From assembly GCA_023079485.1 (NCBI GenBank), contig CM041083.1, positions 157,612,552 to 157,676,551 on the forward strand: 64,000 bases of DNA, in the 5' to 3' direction. The notes under the pieces were generated by a model that did not search any database, was not told the DNA's origin, and worked only from the letters and a program-made list of their open reading frames with translations. Shown here piece by piece: positions 23,031-37,297 of the stretch. Every line of letters starts with the position of its first letter. The stretch's first letter is position 1. The stretch comes from Archilochus colubris (taxonomy: Eukaryota; Chordata; Aves; Apodiformes; Trochilidae). Made by a program: the position numbers and the translations under genes.

Positions 23031-26000
23031 AGAAACTTATTGTCATTTGCTCTGCCACTTAAAGAGTTATATTCTAAGCTGAGTTATATCTGTGCTATCA
23101 GCAAACTCATGATATAACACTGAACATTCATTTTGAAGTGAGGATTGCATTGGAAGAGCTCAAGCTAGGCTCAGTGTTTTTTTGGGAGTATCTACTTAAG
23201 CGAATAGTCTTGGTTTCTTGCATCAAATTGTATGCTCTCTACAATAGAAAGTGTGCAAATAGATGAGGCATAAACTATACAGGCTTCATGTATTCATTGT
23301 GCAGTATATGCCCATAACAGGTCTAAAGTGTACATGAAAAACTGTAACATGCACTTTGAAGAGGCTTTGGCACGTATATGATTTGAAATGGCATGCTAGC
23401 ACACAAATGCACATCCCTCCATCTGAATCTGTGCAAAGCTGGCAACACAGACTGCCAGTAACCCAGCCAAACAAGACCTCATCCCACAACACTGCATCTG
23501 TGCTACTTCACTGATATGTTGTTAAAAGCTCACTCCTTGCTGTAAGTACCCAACGAGCTGCACAGACTCCCACCAGGCACTGCGAGCAAACTCCAACAGA
23601 TTACTGGCTGGATATTTTGTCCTATTCCAGTTACTGATTTTCCCCACACAAAATGAAATGAATAGGAACAGCTTCTTCCTCCGTAGTTGCTGTTCAAGAG
23701 CTAATGAGCATGTTCTGGCCATCAATGCAATCTAAGCTCATACCACAAATCCAGATCCTTGCTCTTGCAGTAATAGGAGGGATCAGCTTTTAGCAGATAA
23801 TGTTGCATGGACAAGTGTGAAAATGACCTGCTGCTTCTTAGAAGTACTTAATGTTTTACAGGACCTATGCTCAGCCACTTGAAAATGGAGTTAGAGGGTT
23901 TGACTGCAAAATGGATTGAAAATAATGGAGGTCAGGTTGCCCATGGGAAGAAAATTTTTGAAGGAACATATTGTGAGGCTGTGGAACATAAAGTACCTGT
24001 TAACGTGCATAAAATATATTTGTTCACTTTGCAGCTACTAGTCAACATCTGAACTATAACTGATATCTCAGTTGAGAGCAGCTGACATTTGCTTGTGGAA
24101 CTTATAAAAAAGTTATCTATTCTTCTGTGACAGAAATAACAGCTGGAAGACATCCATTGTTAAAATTTTTCAGATTTTGAGAGGAGTTTATTTTCTAGAA
24201 GCTATTTTTTTTTATCTAGGGAATTTGGAATCAAAATAACTGGGTTACATAGCATTTTTTTAATTTTTAATTTTTTTTTCATGGAATTTTGCATAATGTA
24301 ATGCTGATGAGACCTTGAAGTATGAAACAGAGCAGCAAATAACAAGGAAATCCCAACATGGAGCTGGAATATTGAAAGTCTGGAAAGCAAAGATGCATAG
24401 CCCCCATTACTTCCATCACCTTTCTAGAAGGCTAAATTAATCTGGATCCTTTACTAATATGATTTCTAGAGCATCCTTCAGGTCAGTTGTGTTGGCACCA
24501 GAAAAGTGAGCTGACAGATGCTGGCACTGGGCCTGGAAAGCACTGTCAGGATCACAGGGCAGGGTCATTTGCTTCATTGTGCACAGAGGCAGAGTGTTGT
24601 GAAGCTATGGACCAAGTCAGACCTTCAGCTCTGATCTAAAGTGACAGCCTTGTGGAGAGTCAACCTGTGCATGACACAAGTTATATGGCAAGTCTGTTCC
24701 TGACAGAGCTCTGAGAAAGTGCTCCACTGGAGTAATTCAGTCTGTAATAAGTTGTCTGAAAACTTGTCCCAAGGGTTCATAATCACTCCAGTTTGTTCCT
24801 GCTTCACCATTTCATCTTCTTCTGATTCTTTTCCTTTCTATTTTTAGATACATTGGTGTATTATGGAGCTAATGCACAATTTGGGTGATATCACTGAAAT
24901 TTAAGCAGAAGACAGTAAGGGAAAATAATTCCATGTGATCCTGAGGAATAAAAACAAGTTTGAAGACAGATTAAACGCTGTCAAAAAGAAAAAAAAAATG
25001 TTTTCACTGTATTCTGTGTCAGGAATAAATACATTCTGATATACTCAAATATTATTTAGGCATTCAACATGACTGGCTGGGGTTGATGCTATCCAGAGTG
25101 TATTCCTTCTTGCTGAAAAAAAACACCTGGAAGTTATTTTAAATGTATATGTCACGTCAGATTGCATGGAGCTATTTGGAGGTGAACCTCTCATCCCGTG
25201 ACCTCACATCACTTCCCATGCAGCTCTGTTCACAAAAGTCTAATAGCAAAAAAATATGCTTCTGTTCACAACACAAGGGGAATGAGGTCAAAAAGGTGGG
25301 GGAGAAAAGGGTGTAAGTAACTCAAATTGCTCTATGGGTTTAGACACTGGTTGTCCAAAGCTGTAACCTGGCTTCTCGGTGATTGCTTTTCAGTGATTTT
25401 ATATCAATGTGTGAACTCCCTGGGGAGAACACTGATACGACAGTGTCAGATTCACTGCCTTTTATCAAGATCCTTTCCAATTTCAGAAAGTGGGTTAGGG
25501 AGTACAGACAAGATAAACCACTAAAAGTAGCACAGCCTGACTTTCTCACTGTGTCACCCCTGTGTGCTTGGGGTATGGGATTCCCTGTTGCCCAAACTGG
25601 AGTTGCAGCTGAGTGCTCTAAAAAGCAAGCAGTATTCATGTCTTCTGAAAACACCCTTCCATTAATGAAGACAGCACTTGTAAGCGCTTTGTGGCTCAGA
25701 TAAAATTGCACTTACCTTGTAGCTTTAGGCCATTGCTTTAAGGCCAAGCTGACATTTCCAGCTCATTGAGTCCCTGGTGGACAGATGTCCACCACACAAA
25801 ACCACTGTGCATAATCTTGTAAACTTGGCAGTCAGTGAATTAGTAGGGCCTAAAACTGATGCTGACACAGAAAGGGTCTGAGAATGTGATGGGTCAGAGG
25901 AGAAAGAGGGACAGAAAGGTAAAAATTTTATTTGGTCACCAGCTATTACTTCTTCCTTAAATCAAGTTTCCTTTCAATTTACTTAGTCATACTTTCAAAA

Positions 26001-27484
26001 TCAAAGACACTTCAGAAAGAAACAGTTGCTGTTTCACAGGTTTCAAGGAAGGTCCATTTGTAAGATTTGGGACAAAAAAAAGGGAACCGTGTTTAGAGAA
26101 TGTAATAGGATCATCCATAAGAAATTCTTCATGCACTTGTTAAATTACAGAGCTTTTTGCTACAGAAATTCATACTAATTTTATTTACACAGTCAAGTAA
26201 AAGAGAGCAGCACAGGGCAAAACAAATCCTTTGCTATGAAAAGTAAAATATAGCCACACTTGTTCCTCCTTGTAAAATGACATTACACAGAATCAGAGGT
26301 AGGACTAATAAACAGACATCCATTTACAGATACAGACTCATCTAAATACGGTATAATTTTTCTTCTGAAAAATACAGCACACTCAAATATTGAAGAAACA
26401 CCCACAACACAGCAGAATAATGAATCTCTGCTCCTAAGCTTAGCTCTTACATGTAAACCTTGAGCTATTGCCAATCATCTGTCCATGTTAACAAGCAGAA
26501 CAAATACAAGTGCAGTGAGAGCTAAGGATTTTAAATGCAATGAAGTAGTTTTCCAATACAACTCATATTCAGGTGTTTTTATTCTGATTTTTCATGTGGC
26601 AGCTTTTCAGATGAGACTTCTTACACTTAAGTCTATAATGTTGTTATCATCCCTTACTTTGGTGGAACTACTTGTGTAAGAAAGAATATTCATTTTTCAG
26701 AGAGGTTTGTGGAAAAGAGCCCTTAGAGTGTTTTAGAATCTGATTCTGTCCATTTATCTGAAAAAGGAAGAGACTCAGAAGAATTAGTAGAGTCCTCCTT
26801 ATAGAGTTATACATGGTACTAGTTGTTGTCTATATCATAGACAGTGTAAGAGGAAACATAGAGGAAAAATGTGTAGGAAGAAGATATGCCATTTATTAAG
26901 ATATAAAATAACTGTCAGATGTTTTTAAAAACAATCTATTCTGAACTTGCTCGGGCACAAAAACATACAGCTGACACTTTCGCTTGAAGAGAGTGGTTAG
27001 GTGGAAGAAGATAGATTAGCCAGAAAACCTTGGAATTTTGAATCAAGGAGTAAGGCAATTTCTAAGCAAGAAAATATCTAAGGTAGTGGTCAAAAACCCT
27101 TCACAGTAAACAAGAGAGGGGAAATCTCTAGCTTTAAATTTCTATCAGAGACAAACTGAGTAATTTAATCTATAAAAATCTGAAATTGAGGTAATCTTGA
27201 TTTATGAGATAGAAAGAGAGTAGTAGGTAGGAGGGGTAAAAAATGCAGTTTTTTATATTTTTGAAATCCATTTTTTTCATGACTTGTCTTCACAGTATGT
27301 TCAAATAGTGTTAGACCTTCCTTGATCTCAAGAATGCCTTTCAGTTTCCTGATAACAAGGGAATCAATTAGAAAGAATGGAAAAGGAAGGGTCCCCAAAG
27401 TGTTTTTTTCGCTCCCTTCTTAGGTCACACTCAGATTTATGCAAGGGAAAACTGATCTGAGAGAAGGCAAGGCAAATTCTCTCA
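23031..27484. other. Non-coding AT-rich sequence
   Basis: No gene, RNA gene or identifiable repeat, apart from short A- and T-runs (for example near 24208, 24268 and 24990). Confidence 0.5.
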
Positions 27485-27519
27485 CTTTTTCTTTTTTCTT
27501 TTTTTTTTTTTTTCTTTTT
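27485..27519. repeat. T-rich/CT simple tract
   Basis: A pyrimidine-only run of mostly T with four C interruptions. A simple repeat. Confidence 0.8.
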
Positions 27520-28449
27520 ACTAAATCCTTTCTATGGTGAATGTGTAACCAATAAACCAAAATGATATAGGGCAGGTTTCTACTGACATCCTGAAAATCT
27601 CACACTTGGAATAAAATGAACAGTTGCTTGCACTCACCAAAGGATTATCTCATTTACATTTTCAAAAGGGATTACAATGCCTTTAAAGGACAAGCATCTT
27701 TTGGGCTAATTAATTTCCTCAGACTAAGTTGCAATCTATGGTGAGCACTCGATTAAATATTAATACAGGGTAGGGGGTCACACTTTTTGCAATATTCTAA
27801 ACCTGTTAGTGTATTGTCAGTGGGTTCAAAATGCGAGTATGTGCACGAACGGGTTTTTTGTGCACGTGTATATTTATGTGCTGAGGGAGAAGAGAGAAAA
27901 TGAAGAGGAGCAGCAGACATTTGCAATATGTGCTGGGGAATAGAGGGAAGTTTGTGATAAGTGAACAGAATGCCACACATTTAATCTGCATTGGTAGCAT
28001 GATGCGGGTTTGGAATTGAGGAATTTCTGGAGATTATGCATAGATATATGCATAAATATAGGATATTTAGTGCAAGCTTTTCACATAAACTTTTAAAAAA
28101 ACATCAGGCTGAAGAGTGTGGTACCTTAGATCAAGGAAAAGCCCCACACTACCCCCTAGTGATCAGAGTTTGGTGACCTCCAAATAACAGAAAACACAGT
28201 AAGTGGACTTTAGATCACAAGAACAAAAAAATGCCCAGGAGCAATGCAAGTCATTGCTGGTGTTCTTTACTTAGGATCCTTTTTATGATAGAAGAATAAA
28301 GCAATGGCTGTCGAAAGGCTGCAACTTCCAATTCCTTGGTCTGAAGCCTCAGTCTTAGTAACCAAACAAATATAAAACCGTATGTATTCAGAAGAGAAGG
28401 AGAAAAAACCCTAAACCTCCAGGGACATGTCTCAAGTGTTAGGATTTGT

Positions 28450-28477
28450 AAAAAAAAAAAAAAAAACAAAAAAAAAA
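28450..28477. repeat. A-rich run
   Basis: 27 A in 28 bases with one C interruption. No polyadenylation hexamer upstream. Confidence 0.8.
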
Positions 28478-30984
28478 GGTTTTCTTGCAACATACATATA
28501 TTTCTTGGTTTTATACGATCTTGAAATTACACAAACCAAAAGTCAGTCTCATATGCATATACACAGTAAAACTGAAAGTAACTAAGCACTAATTTATGCA
28601 TCTGAGACCAGATTCTAGTTCTTAAAGGAAAAAGAAATCACCACCACCATCTTCAATCCTTGTTTCATTAAAGCAATTAAGAATGTATATAAATAAAAGC
28701 AACAGAAGGACATATTCCAGATGAAATCAATGGAGCAATTCACATGATTAAAGTTGAAAGGTTACTAAATCAGAGTTTATCTAATAAAGATATACCAAGA
28801 TAAAAATGAAAAATGTTCTCTTTTCATTTTCTCCTGCCATTTTTTCTTTGGATGATTAAGCAGTCAGTTCTTATGGATTCTCTAGCCAGTAAAAAATCAC
28901 AAACTTATTTTCAGAGGTTCTCTCAGCCTGATTTGGCTTTTGCTGACATAGATTTTAAGCCTTATCGACAGGTGCATAATCTGCACAGAGTGCTCTTTCT
29001 TACACATTACTTAAAATCAAAGCCCTATAAATTGAAGATCGTTCCATATCTTTTGCAGAAGATATGTGTCCTAACCATATTTCAATGTGGTTAATTTCAG
29101 TTGATGTATCATATTTTAAATTTTACATTAAACTTATTAGTGCAATATCTCAGAACCTTTCAAATCAACACATGAAGTCCCATCTCCAACCTTTATTCCT
29201 CTCTCCTTCCCCAAGGACACTCCTTAAGGTCATCTTTTTTATTCTTTGTTTGCCTTTAGAAAACTCTGCTGAGTGTGCATCCTCTTTTCTTTTGTTCCAG
29301 TTGTAGGAGAGCTTCATTCTTGCAGCTGACAACTTCATAATATGTAGGGAAGGGAGATACTGAAAGAGCTGTCAGCTCTTGGATTAGAATCATCAAGATC
29401 ATTGAACACCCTAAATCTGATACTTCACGATAGACCACCAGTTTAAGACAGTCAACATTATGATGGAAAACATTCAGAGGAAAATAGTACTAAGTGGTGG
29501 GGGGGAGAGCATGAAAAAAAAACAACAGGCATTCAGGATTTGTCAGAGAAAATGCACTTCTCATTGAGACAGAGCAATATTATGTTAACAGGAGACCAAT
29601 AGCTGAGGCAAGCAGTAAAATCAAGTTAATAAGAAAGACTGGAGGCATGAGAAGGAAAATCCACAGCTTTCAAAAGAAGAGGCTGAAGAAAAATAAAATG
29701 CAGGGCTGTGACACACAGTGAAATCCCCTTGGAGTAGTCTGAGAGCCACAAAATTCCAAAATCATGGCAGATGTAAATATGGTTGGAAAAAAAGAAAAAG
29801 CCAAATACATATACAAATGCAAGCAATAAACAAAGATGCATGTAGAAAAGAAATTTCTATTACAGTCTCCACAGTCTAAAGGCATTTCCGTAAGTGCATG
29901 CTAACAAGCATTATATATTGCCTTTAAAATTTGATTATTTATTATGACACAAAAATTAGAAAACTCATGCTTGTTCTATACCTGTAACTAAAAGGTGAAT
30001 TTTTGTCCCTATTTTTAGCACTTATTAGGAAAAAGAAACTAAAATACTGATCCTTGACTGCAAGACCAAGGATTCCATATACTGGATCACATCCAAATTG
30101 CTAAGGGCTACCTCTCTGTATAGAAGATGTGTTGGAGAAATTTAGCTGAAGAAATCTTAAACTAGGGAATAAGTTGAAAATCAAGCACACAGGAAATCAG
30201 AATTGTAGTGCTTTTTTTCCTCTGATTTGCATTTAGCTGTGGAGACATGTCTAGAGGCTCTGTTAAAAAAAAAGGTAGAAAAGATGGCAACAATTTTACC
30301 CAAAAGAAACAATTTTTTTTTCAAGACACATACTGCATATTTGTTCAGACGTTATAAAATGGAGATTGTAGGACTATGTGTATTTAAGTTCCCCGATAAA
30401 CAGAAATAGTCAATATGCAACTGCTTCTGAGGATGATCCACTTATTTATTAAATTCTTATTCAATCCTCTTGAAACTCTGACACAGCCTTGTAAAGTCTA
30501 AGGCATTCACACTTACCATGCTCACAGGTACAACTCTAAGAACAAACAATTAGTATATACATTTTAATTATTAATCCCTTTCCTTCTCACCTCCCTTGAG
30601 ATTGATTTGTATCTGTTCCCATCTCCTTATATCTATATTTATTTTGTTTCTAACACACATGTTTAAATTTAATCTGATTGTGTCCTTAGGCCTGTTGTTG
30701 ATAATTAGACCCACGTATTTTATTCCCTACAGCATACAGTGCAAACTCTGTCTCTAAAAATGAGTCTGAGGGTTTCCCTTGATCTCAGTAAAATTATAGT
30801 TTGGTTTTCCTTCTGATTCATTTTGTATTGGGCATGGGTTTAGATTTTTCAGCTGGCATAAATATGCATTCCTGTCTTCAAGTCTAAAGCAGTTTTTCTG
30901 ATTGATGTCAAGCAATTATCTCACCTGTACTTCACACCTCTTAGCCAAGAAGGAAACAGTAATCAAATGCCAGTTGTATCTGGA

Positions 30985-30986
30985 AA

Positions 30987-31017
<31 letters not shown>

Positions 31018-31020
31018 TTT
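30985..31020. repeat. (AT)n dinucleotide run joined to poly-T
   Basis: About 12 AT units (30985-31009) run directly into 12 T (31009-31020). A likely cruciform-prone, length-variable microsatellite. Confidence 0.9.
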
Positions 31021-34000
31021 AGTGCTGAACTTCTTAGTTCTTCCTGGAGCAACCAGAGGTTTAAGTTTTTCATTAAAAAGGGTGGGATGGAAGGGGGTAA
31101 GTGATCAGCAAATCTAGGTATCTAGTCAAATACACTACACCAGAGAAAATTTTTCACTACTGTCATGATTTCATATACTGTCCTAAACTTTATGAATTCC
31201 AGGCTCGTAAGTCTTCCTGATAACAACATATTCATAGATTATAAACCTCATCTACCTATTTAGAATGGTACATTGGAGATACAGGAATTGTTCAAATTAA
31301 CAACACTCAAAAAAATACCTACAAATGGATGGTATTGTGCTTTTATGTTAAAAAGCAATTATCTCCATCTTCTCATGTATCATAAAAGAAAAGACTTCCT
31401 CTTTACACCACAGTCTTTGGAGCTGAACGTAGTTCTACATGACATATGAATGCCTATGGAAGGATCTTTCCAGATAAACACAGAATTTAATGTAAATAAG
31501 TACACCACTGATCTTGGCAGAGATACATATGTACTTTAGAAAATACATATGTACTCAGAAACACATGTATTTGTTCTAGTTCCAGCAGTTGTATTAAATG
31601 AAAGATAAAACCTTTTGTATGTGCCTTTCTTTGATTGTGTCATTAGATCTTCCCAGCTAAACTACAAAGGTAGTGTCTATAAAAGCATATGGGTCAGTGG
31701 ACAATATTCTAAGGTTTACAATACAAAAGTTGAACAATTCATTCAGTCTTATCACTGAAAGGAAATATTTTTTTTATACACTAGTTCTTCTTTCCCCATG
31801 CTGTGTCAATGTGGGTCTGCTTTTTGATAGGCTGTGCAACCATACGTATCACACACCTATTGAGTATAAACCCTTACCTTACCTCTGTTTGATCCTGTAA
31901 ATAGAATCTGAGAGCTTATTTATGTGTCCCTCTTTTGCCTTTCCCATCACCTCCTTACTCAATAGAATCTGGAGAAACACCCACAAGAAATTCTGAGAAA
32001 GGTATTTGCAACAGACCACGGTAGAAGACACTGGAATAATGGGTCAGTAACTTCAAGCAGAACCTCACCAGAGTTTAACCATACACATGCATGTTTTAAG
32101 TTGAGTGACTGCTATATAAGTTCAGCTCTTACCATGCCATTCATACCTAGCATTTGACAATACCACATCTGTATACTTGTCATAAGAGCTCATTCACATG
32201 GAGAAGATGGGTAAGAGCACGCTCTAGGCAAACCTTAGTGGACCATCTAGAGAGTTCAGTAATGGACAGGCATCAGACTGATATGTGCTTGCTCAAAAAA
32301 AAATACTATCAAGAAGAACAGTGACACTGTTAAACATCACAGGAGAGGTGGTTTGCATGGTGTACCTTGATTGATGTGAAGGGGCTCATCTGATTCCTCA
32401 ACACCCAGCATTTCCAGCATCAGAAAAGCCATAAGGTTGCTATCACCTTCTCTGCTACTTTTATTAAACCACTTAACCAGCTTAGAGTATCCATACCTTT
32501 CTTACAGCACAGATCCCCCCAAAAAATCCAAAATAGGCAGTATCTTATTGGTACAAATCAGTACTGAAGAAGAAATAAAGGGAAGTGAGCTCAGTAGTGT
32601 AGAAAGCACTATTCAGAAATATGTAGGCCTTTTTTCTTGGTAATGTCCCTTGAATATGAGTGCTCCTGAAGCTTCCACATTATTGTCATAATTTGCTTCC
32701 TTTTGTGATTTTTTTTTTTCATTTAACTGTTCAAAATACTATTGACACTGAACACCCCTGGGCTGATGATATTATTGGCCAAGTTGTCACTAGTGAGAGA
32801 CAACGCTCCCACAGAGTCATTGCCCTGGTACTGAATGCCAGAAAGTCTGGAATTTTTTTGTGTTCAGTCCACAGCTGTTATAATTCAGTGCAATATCACT
32901 AAAGTAAAAGATGTCTTCTCACTTTCAAAGATGTTGAAAATACATAGAAACTCTTTTTTATTTAAATGCAAAAGGACTCAATTGTACAAACTTAAAACAT
33001 AACTAAATGCAAACAACTGAAGCCTTACTGCTTTTTGATCACTGGATGAGCAGCAGATTCTACAATCTCTTCTCATATATGCAGTTTGGATTTATATAGG
33101 TGACAATAGAATCCTTTCAAATCTTCCTGAGGATCTAATACCTGAAAAGCCAGGGGTGAAAATCCAGCAGTGACTGGTGCCTAAACAGACATTAGCCTTT
33201 TTATCTATAAAACTTAGACATCTACTTGGCATAGTTCCTTGCCTGCAGTTTCAAAGTTCCTGTGTCACAGAAATATGAAAATATTAAATATTACAAATAT
33301 ACCCACTTTCGACAATATCTCAACCATAACAAGTACACATGTTATTTTATGATCATCTTGAATCTCATGGATGTCGAAGTTTATGCCACCTCAGCAACAA
33401 ACACAATGGCTCAGCTTGAAGGCAAAATGTAAAAGCAAACATTTGTCCACCTGTCTGTCTCAGGTGGAGAGAAAAAACAGAGCTTTTTATTGAAGGCATA
33501 TTATTAGAAGGGTTTTGGAAAGTGAGACAGGGGTTAACTTCCTTTCCAGAATGATGCTGCCACACACAGAATAAGAAAAATGCTAGCTAATGCATCTGTA
33601 TAGAGAATTACTAATATTGGATATCCTGATTTTAAAGGAATTGGAGAGGGAAATTACATGATTCTGAAATAAATTTCTGCCTGACACCTTCCCTCTGCTC
33701 CCCAAAATTGCTGTACTGCAGGGAAGGAGATGTGTGTCAGAGGAAAGGTGGTGAACATAGCTGGTGGTGGCTTGGGGAGTGCTTGTACCATGATTAAGAT
33801 TTAGGGCAGAGCTGGTCCTAGAAAGAAATCCTAGGGACAATCAAGTTCTGAGGCGAAGTTTTAATACTATTTTTGCTGCTATTGTTTCCAAGTTTCCAAT
33901 GAAGAAAAATCCCAAGAAAGGAGAAATTAAGAGAACTGGTCAGGTCTTGATGTGGAGAGGTTATGGACTCAAGCATTGTGTTACCATCTGTGCAGGAACA

Positions 34001-35051
34001 GATTATCAATATGTGGTTGTCTCAAGAGACACTCTTCTGAATTTTAGTTTCCCTGTATGTGTCAAAGCTGGGGAGAGAGGAAAACCCGGGTTTAGGTAAC
34101 TCAGCAGCAGGGTTTTAGGTCATGCATTTGGCTATGTTGTTTAAACTAATTTCAGTGAACATTAAGCTTTACTTATGCCTTATTTACCCAGATACTGCTG
34201 AATTGCATTTGTTGATTTTATGAGCATGACTTTGTAGATGTTCTCAGAACATTGACACACTTGTCCAAAGTGTTCTGAATGTTCTCTTCAGTTCTCTTGT
34301 TTTAATTCCTGTGAAGTGTTCTGAATTAAGACCTCATTTGAGATTAAACATTATACTGAAAAGCATTTATTGTAAACCAATATTTAAATTTTGCTCTAAT
34401 TTCCACCACTTGAAGCTACACTGTCTACACAATAGTGGAAATTTAAAGAAAAAATCAGAACCAGCTGTTATTTAACTTAAAGGAAGAAAACCAGTTCTCA
34501 TAAACTGCATGTGCACACTTTATGAATGCAGTGTATCCAAAGGTATCCTCTTACTCTAGGGTTTCAGTATTTGCAAATTGATTGCAATAACTATTGTAGT
34601 GGTGTTCTATTTGAGAGAGCAAGAGAAAGATACCTCTAATGGTTCATTGCTTTTGCTCTCAAAATGCATTGTGTTCCTATGTCTTGATATTTCAATTTTT
34701 GTAAGTTTGTGAAAATAACAAGTGTATGGGGCTAACCTCAAGTGTGTGATCTGATGTAAGATTTATTAACCAAAAGCAGAGATATTTCTTGCTTCTGACC
34801 ACAGCTGTGTATGCCAGATACTGACAAAATATGCAGAAAGTATAGAGAACAGGGCTAATCACCAACTTTGGTTCTAAGAGTATTTTTCTCAGGAATGAAG
34901 GTGATTGTGATTCAGCATAAAAGGCATCTGTAAGCCATTCAGTACTCCCTTTCATTGGAAAGGAAAAAGAAATGATCATCCAGCCCTCTAAATTGTACAC
35001 ATTCTTCCTAACTTCAGTGAGATTCATTTCTGCTTTCTCTCTGTCTTTGTT

Positions 35052-35080
35052 AAAAAAGAAAAAAAGAAAAAAAAAAGAAA
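35052..35080. repeat. A-rich (AnG) run
   Basis: A homopurine run of A with three G interruptions. A simple repeat. Confidence 0.8.
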
Positions 35081-35240
35081 TTTAATGATACTATTCTCAT
35101 TATACAGCTATCAATTACATAAAATATCTTTGTTTAGAGGCCTAATAAAATTGGTCATATAAAGAGGAAATGAGATTTTTAATGTAAAATGAAGCTGACA
35201 GTGCTCTTCTATTACTATGGTCTTATTAGGGAAAAATTCT

Positions 35241-35860
35241 CTGACATCTGTTTATCCCCTGCAGCCAACCTTGTATTCAGAATACAGTAATTGATTCACA
35301 GCATCCACTGGGGATCTCACTGGCTCACTTTTCCACACCGCACTACACAGGTATCTCTGCAGCTAATTCCGAATGTACATCTACATCGTTATCTCCTGGT
35401 GAACTGTGACCCGAAACACTTTGGAGGCCCAGATGAAAGTGCTTCCTCACCCCTCCAGTGCTGGGGGTGCAGGCGTTTCTGCAGCACGGCAATTCACCCA
35501 GGACACCCAATCACAACCAGCCCCTTTGAAGCCCCGCTCAGCTGGGAGACCATGAATGATTCATGGCTTCTCCACACACACTAAAGGAGGAAGAGCAAAG
35601 CCAGTGTGTATTATTCAGGACTGCATCCTCAATAAGCCTCCGTGTTCAGCAAATTGCTACAACATTTTCTGCTTAGTCCTCACCTGTACACATCTCTTTT
35701 CCTGCACAACCTTCTCATTTTAACAAAGATCGGCTGATTAGCTAGGAGGCCGTGGTAATTAACATCATTACAAATAAAGAAGTCCAGTGTCGGTGCTTAA
35801 AGCCAGCAATCAACGGGTTATAAGGAAATTAAGGAAGATCAGATGACCATTGTAATTTTT
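35241..35860. other. Candidate conserved non-coding element
   Basis: This stretch differs from its AT-rich, CpG-poor surroundings. It has about ten isolated CpGs, balanced composition and no repeat-like wording. Homeodomain-like words cluster in the last third (GATTAGCTAGGAGG, GGTAATTAACATCATTACA, about 35737-35772). No frame shows an exon-like pattern with plausible splice sites and a known domain. The 97-codon frame at 35291-35584 has no recognisable family. I infer a constrained regulatory element from texture alone; an unannotated exon or plain unique sequence are alternatives. Confidence 0.35.
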
Positions 35861-36033
35861 ACAGTGGTTGGATTATAAATTTTTGTTTATCCAAATTTAT
35901 TGTCATCACACAGGCCAGTTAGGAACCCAGTTTTCTTTTAGGTTTCAGACTCTATGCTTATCTTGTCTGCTTGTTGAAAGACTATTGACTTTAATTCAAT
36001 GCTGTAGCAACCAAATGACACAGCAGCTGATAT

Positions 36034-36670
36034 TTCATAGAATCATAGAATGCTTTGTGTAGGAAGGGACCTTAAAGATCACCTAATTCCAACCCCCTTC
36101 ATGGCCAGGGATACCTCCTACTAGACCAGTTTGCTCAAAGACCCATCCAAGAGCTATTTGAACACTTCTAGGGATGGGGCACCCACAGCTTCTCTGGCAA
36201 CCTGTTCCAGGGTCTCACCACCCTCACAGGAAAGAATTTCTTCCTCATGTCTAACTTAAATTTGCCATCTTCCAGTTTAAAGCCATTACAACTTGTTCGA
36301 TTGCCATATGCCCTTGTACAAAATCCCTCCCCAGATTTCCTGTAGGCCCTCTTAAGATACTGGAAGGTGACTGCAAAATATTCCCATAGCCTTTTCTTTA
36401 AGATGAACAACTCAAACTCTCTCAGCCTGTCTTTATAAGAGAGGTGGTCCAGACCTCTGATCATTTTTGTGGCCTTCCTCTGAACTTGCTCCAACAGCTC
36501 CATGTCCTTCTTGTGCTTGGGGCTCCTAAACACAGTACTCCACGTGGGATACTGCTTTTCAAATAATATCTGCAAAAGAACCTCCAGGTAGAAGAGAGGG
36601 ACACCAGTCTGTCTCCTGGAAGCATCAGACAGGAAAGATGTCATGTCAGTCATATAGTAGTCCCTCACAG
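36034..36670 (-). mobile_element. CR1 LINE, 5'-truncated copy with intact 3' terminus
   Basis: The plus-strand left end reads TTCATAGAATCATAGAATG, the reverse complement of the CR1 terminal 8-bp repeat, so the element's true 3' end is preserved at about 36034. Then follow the standard antisense CR1 3' UTR (AAGGGACCTTAAAGATCACC, GGGATGGGGCACCCACAG) and the ORF2 C-terminus. CR1 similarity is clear to about 36550 and uncertain from there to 36670. Better preserved than the copies at 2 and 7.8 kb. Confidence 0.93.
36168..36668 (-). pseudogene. CR1 ORF2 (reverse transcriptase) C-terminal remnant
   Basis: A 166-residue open frame. Its C-terminal 120 residues are the well-conserved CR1 tail: KDMELLEQVQRKATKMIRG, LSYKDRLREFELF, and LDMRKKFFPVRVVRPWNRLP. 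The N-terminal 45 residues do not look like RT. An 8-base deletion near 36530 removes the codons for the usual QFW and shifts the frame relative to the upstream CYCV-type segment. The usual C-terminal end is cut short by a stop. The catalytic RT palm is absent. A dead transposon relic. Confidence 0.85.
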
Positions 36671-37297
36671 AAAAAATTCCAGCACAAAATATAATAATGA
36701 CTCAAATAAACCCTTTTATTTCAAAGACATCAAGATATGCCTGGGCTTCTGGGATCACAAGACTGCAGACTTCTACCATCCTTTCTACATCATTCATGTA
36801 GGTTGCCAGGACCCTTCCTAGATGTTGAAAGCCCTGCCTCCTGAAAGGTAAAATTCAGAAAGTAGCAAAGGCAAAAGACAAATCATTTTTCATTGTCCTC
36901 TTTTCTTCATTACTGCCAGACAGAATTAGTTAGAGTTAGTATAATTAAAAGTCACTCAAGAGAGAAAGACATAAAGTGCTAAGAAAGCAGAGAATTAAAT
37001 AAGCTGGATTTATAACTGCAATTGTAACTTTCCAAGTTCTCAAGATATTTGTCTTCAGAGATCACATACAAAAGGTCCTCATCAGTTTCTCTTATTTTCA
37101 GAGTCTATTAGTATTAGATTAATTAGGTGAATACAAATCAGCAAAATAAAACAGGCAAACCCTTCATGGTTGATGCTTGTCACAGATGCAATGGAATATC
37201 TTGACTTTAGAGGCTATTATTATAAGGCTTATGAGGCACCTATTATTCATAAACTCACATCATATGCTTGGTATTTTCACAAATTGGGTTGCTTGCA
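36671..37297. other. Non-coding unique sequence
   Basis: Nothing recognised between the CR1 copy and the large pyrimidine array. Confidence 0.5.

Larger units (their letters stand above)
27520..35240. other. Non-coding AT-rich sequence with small simple repeats
   Basis: No exon recognised. Small simple repeats at 28450-28477, 30985-31020 and 35052-35080 are listed separately. The stretch 27600-27760 (ATGCCTTTAAAGGAC, GGGCTAATTAATTTCC) resembles conserved non-coding DNA in texture only. Confidence 0.5.

Noticed and set aside
25340..25711. Overlapping 106- and 123-codon frames on opposite strands
   Set aside because: Mirror-image open frames over the same bases with no family resemblance are typical chance ORFs.
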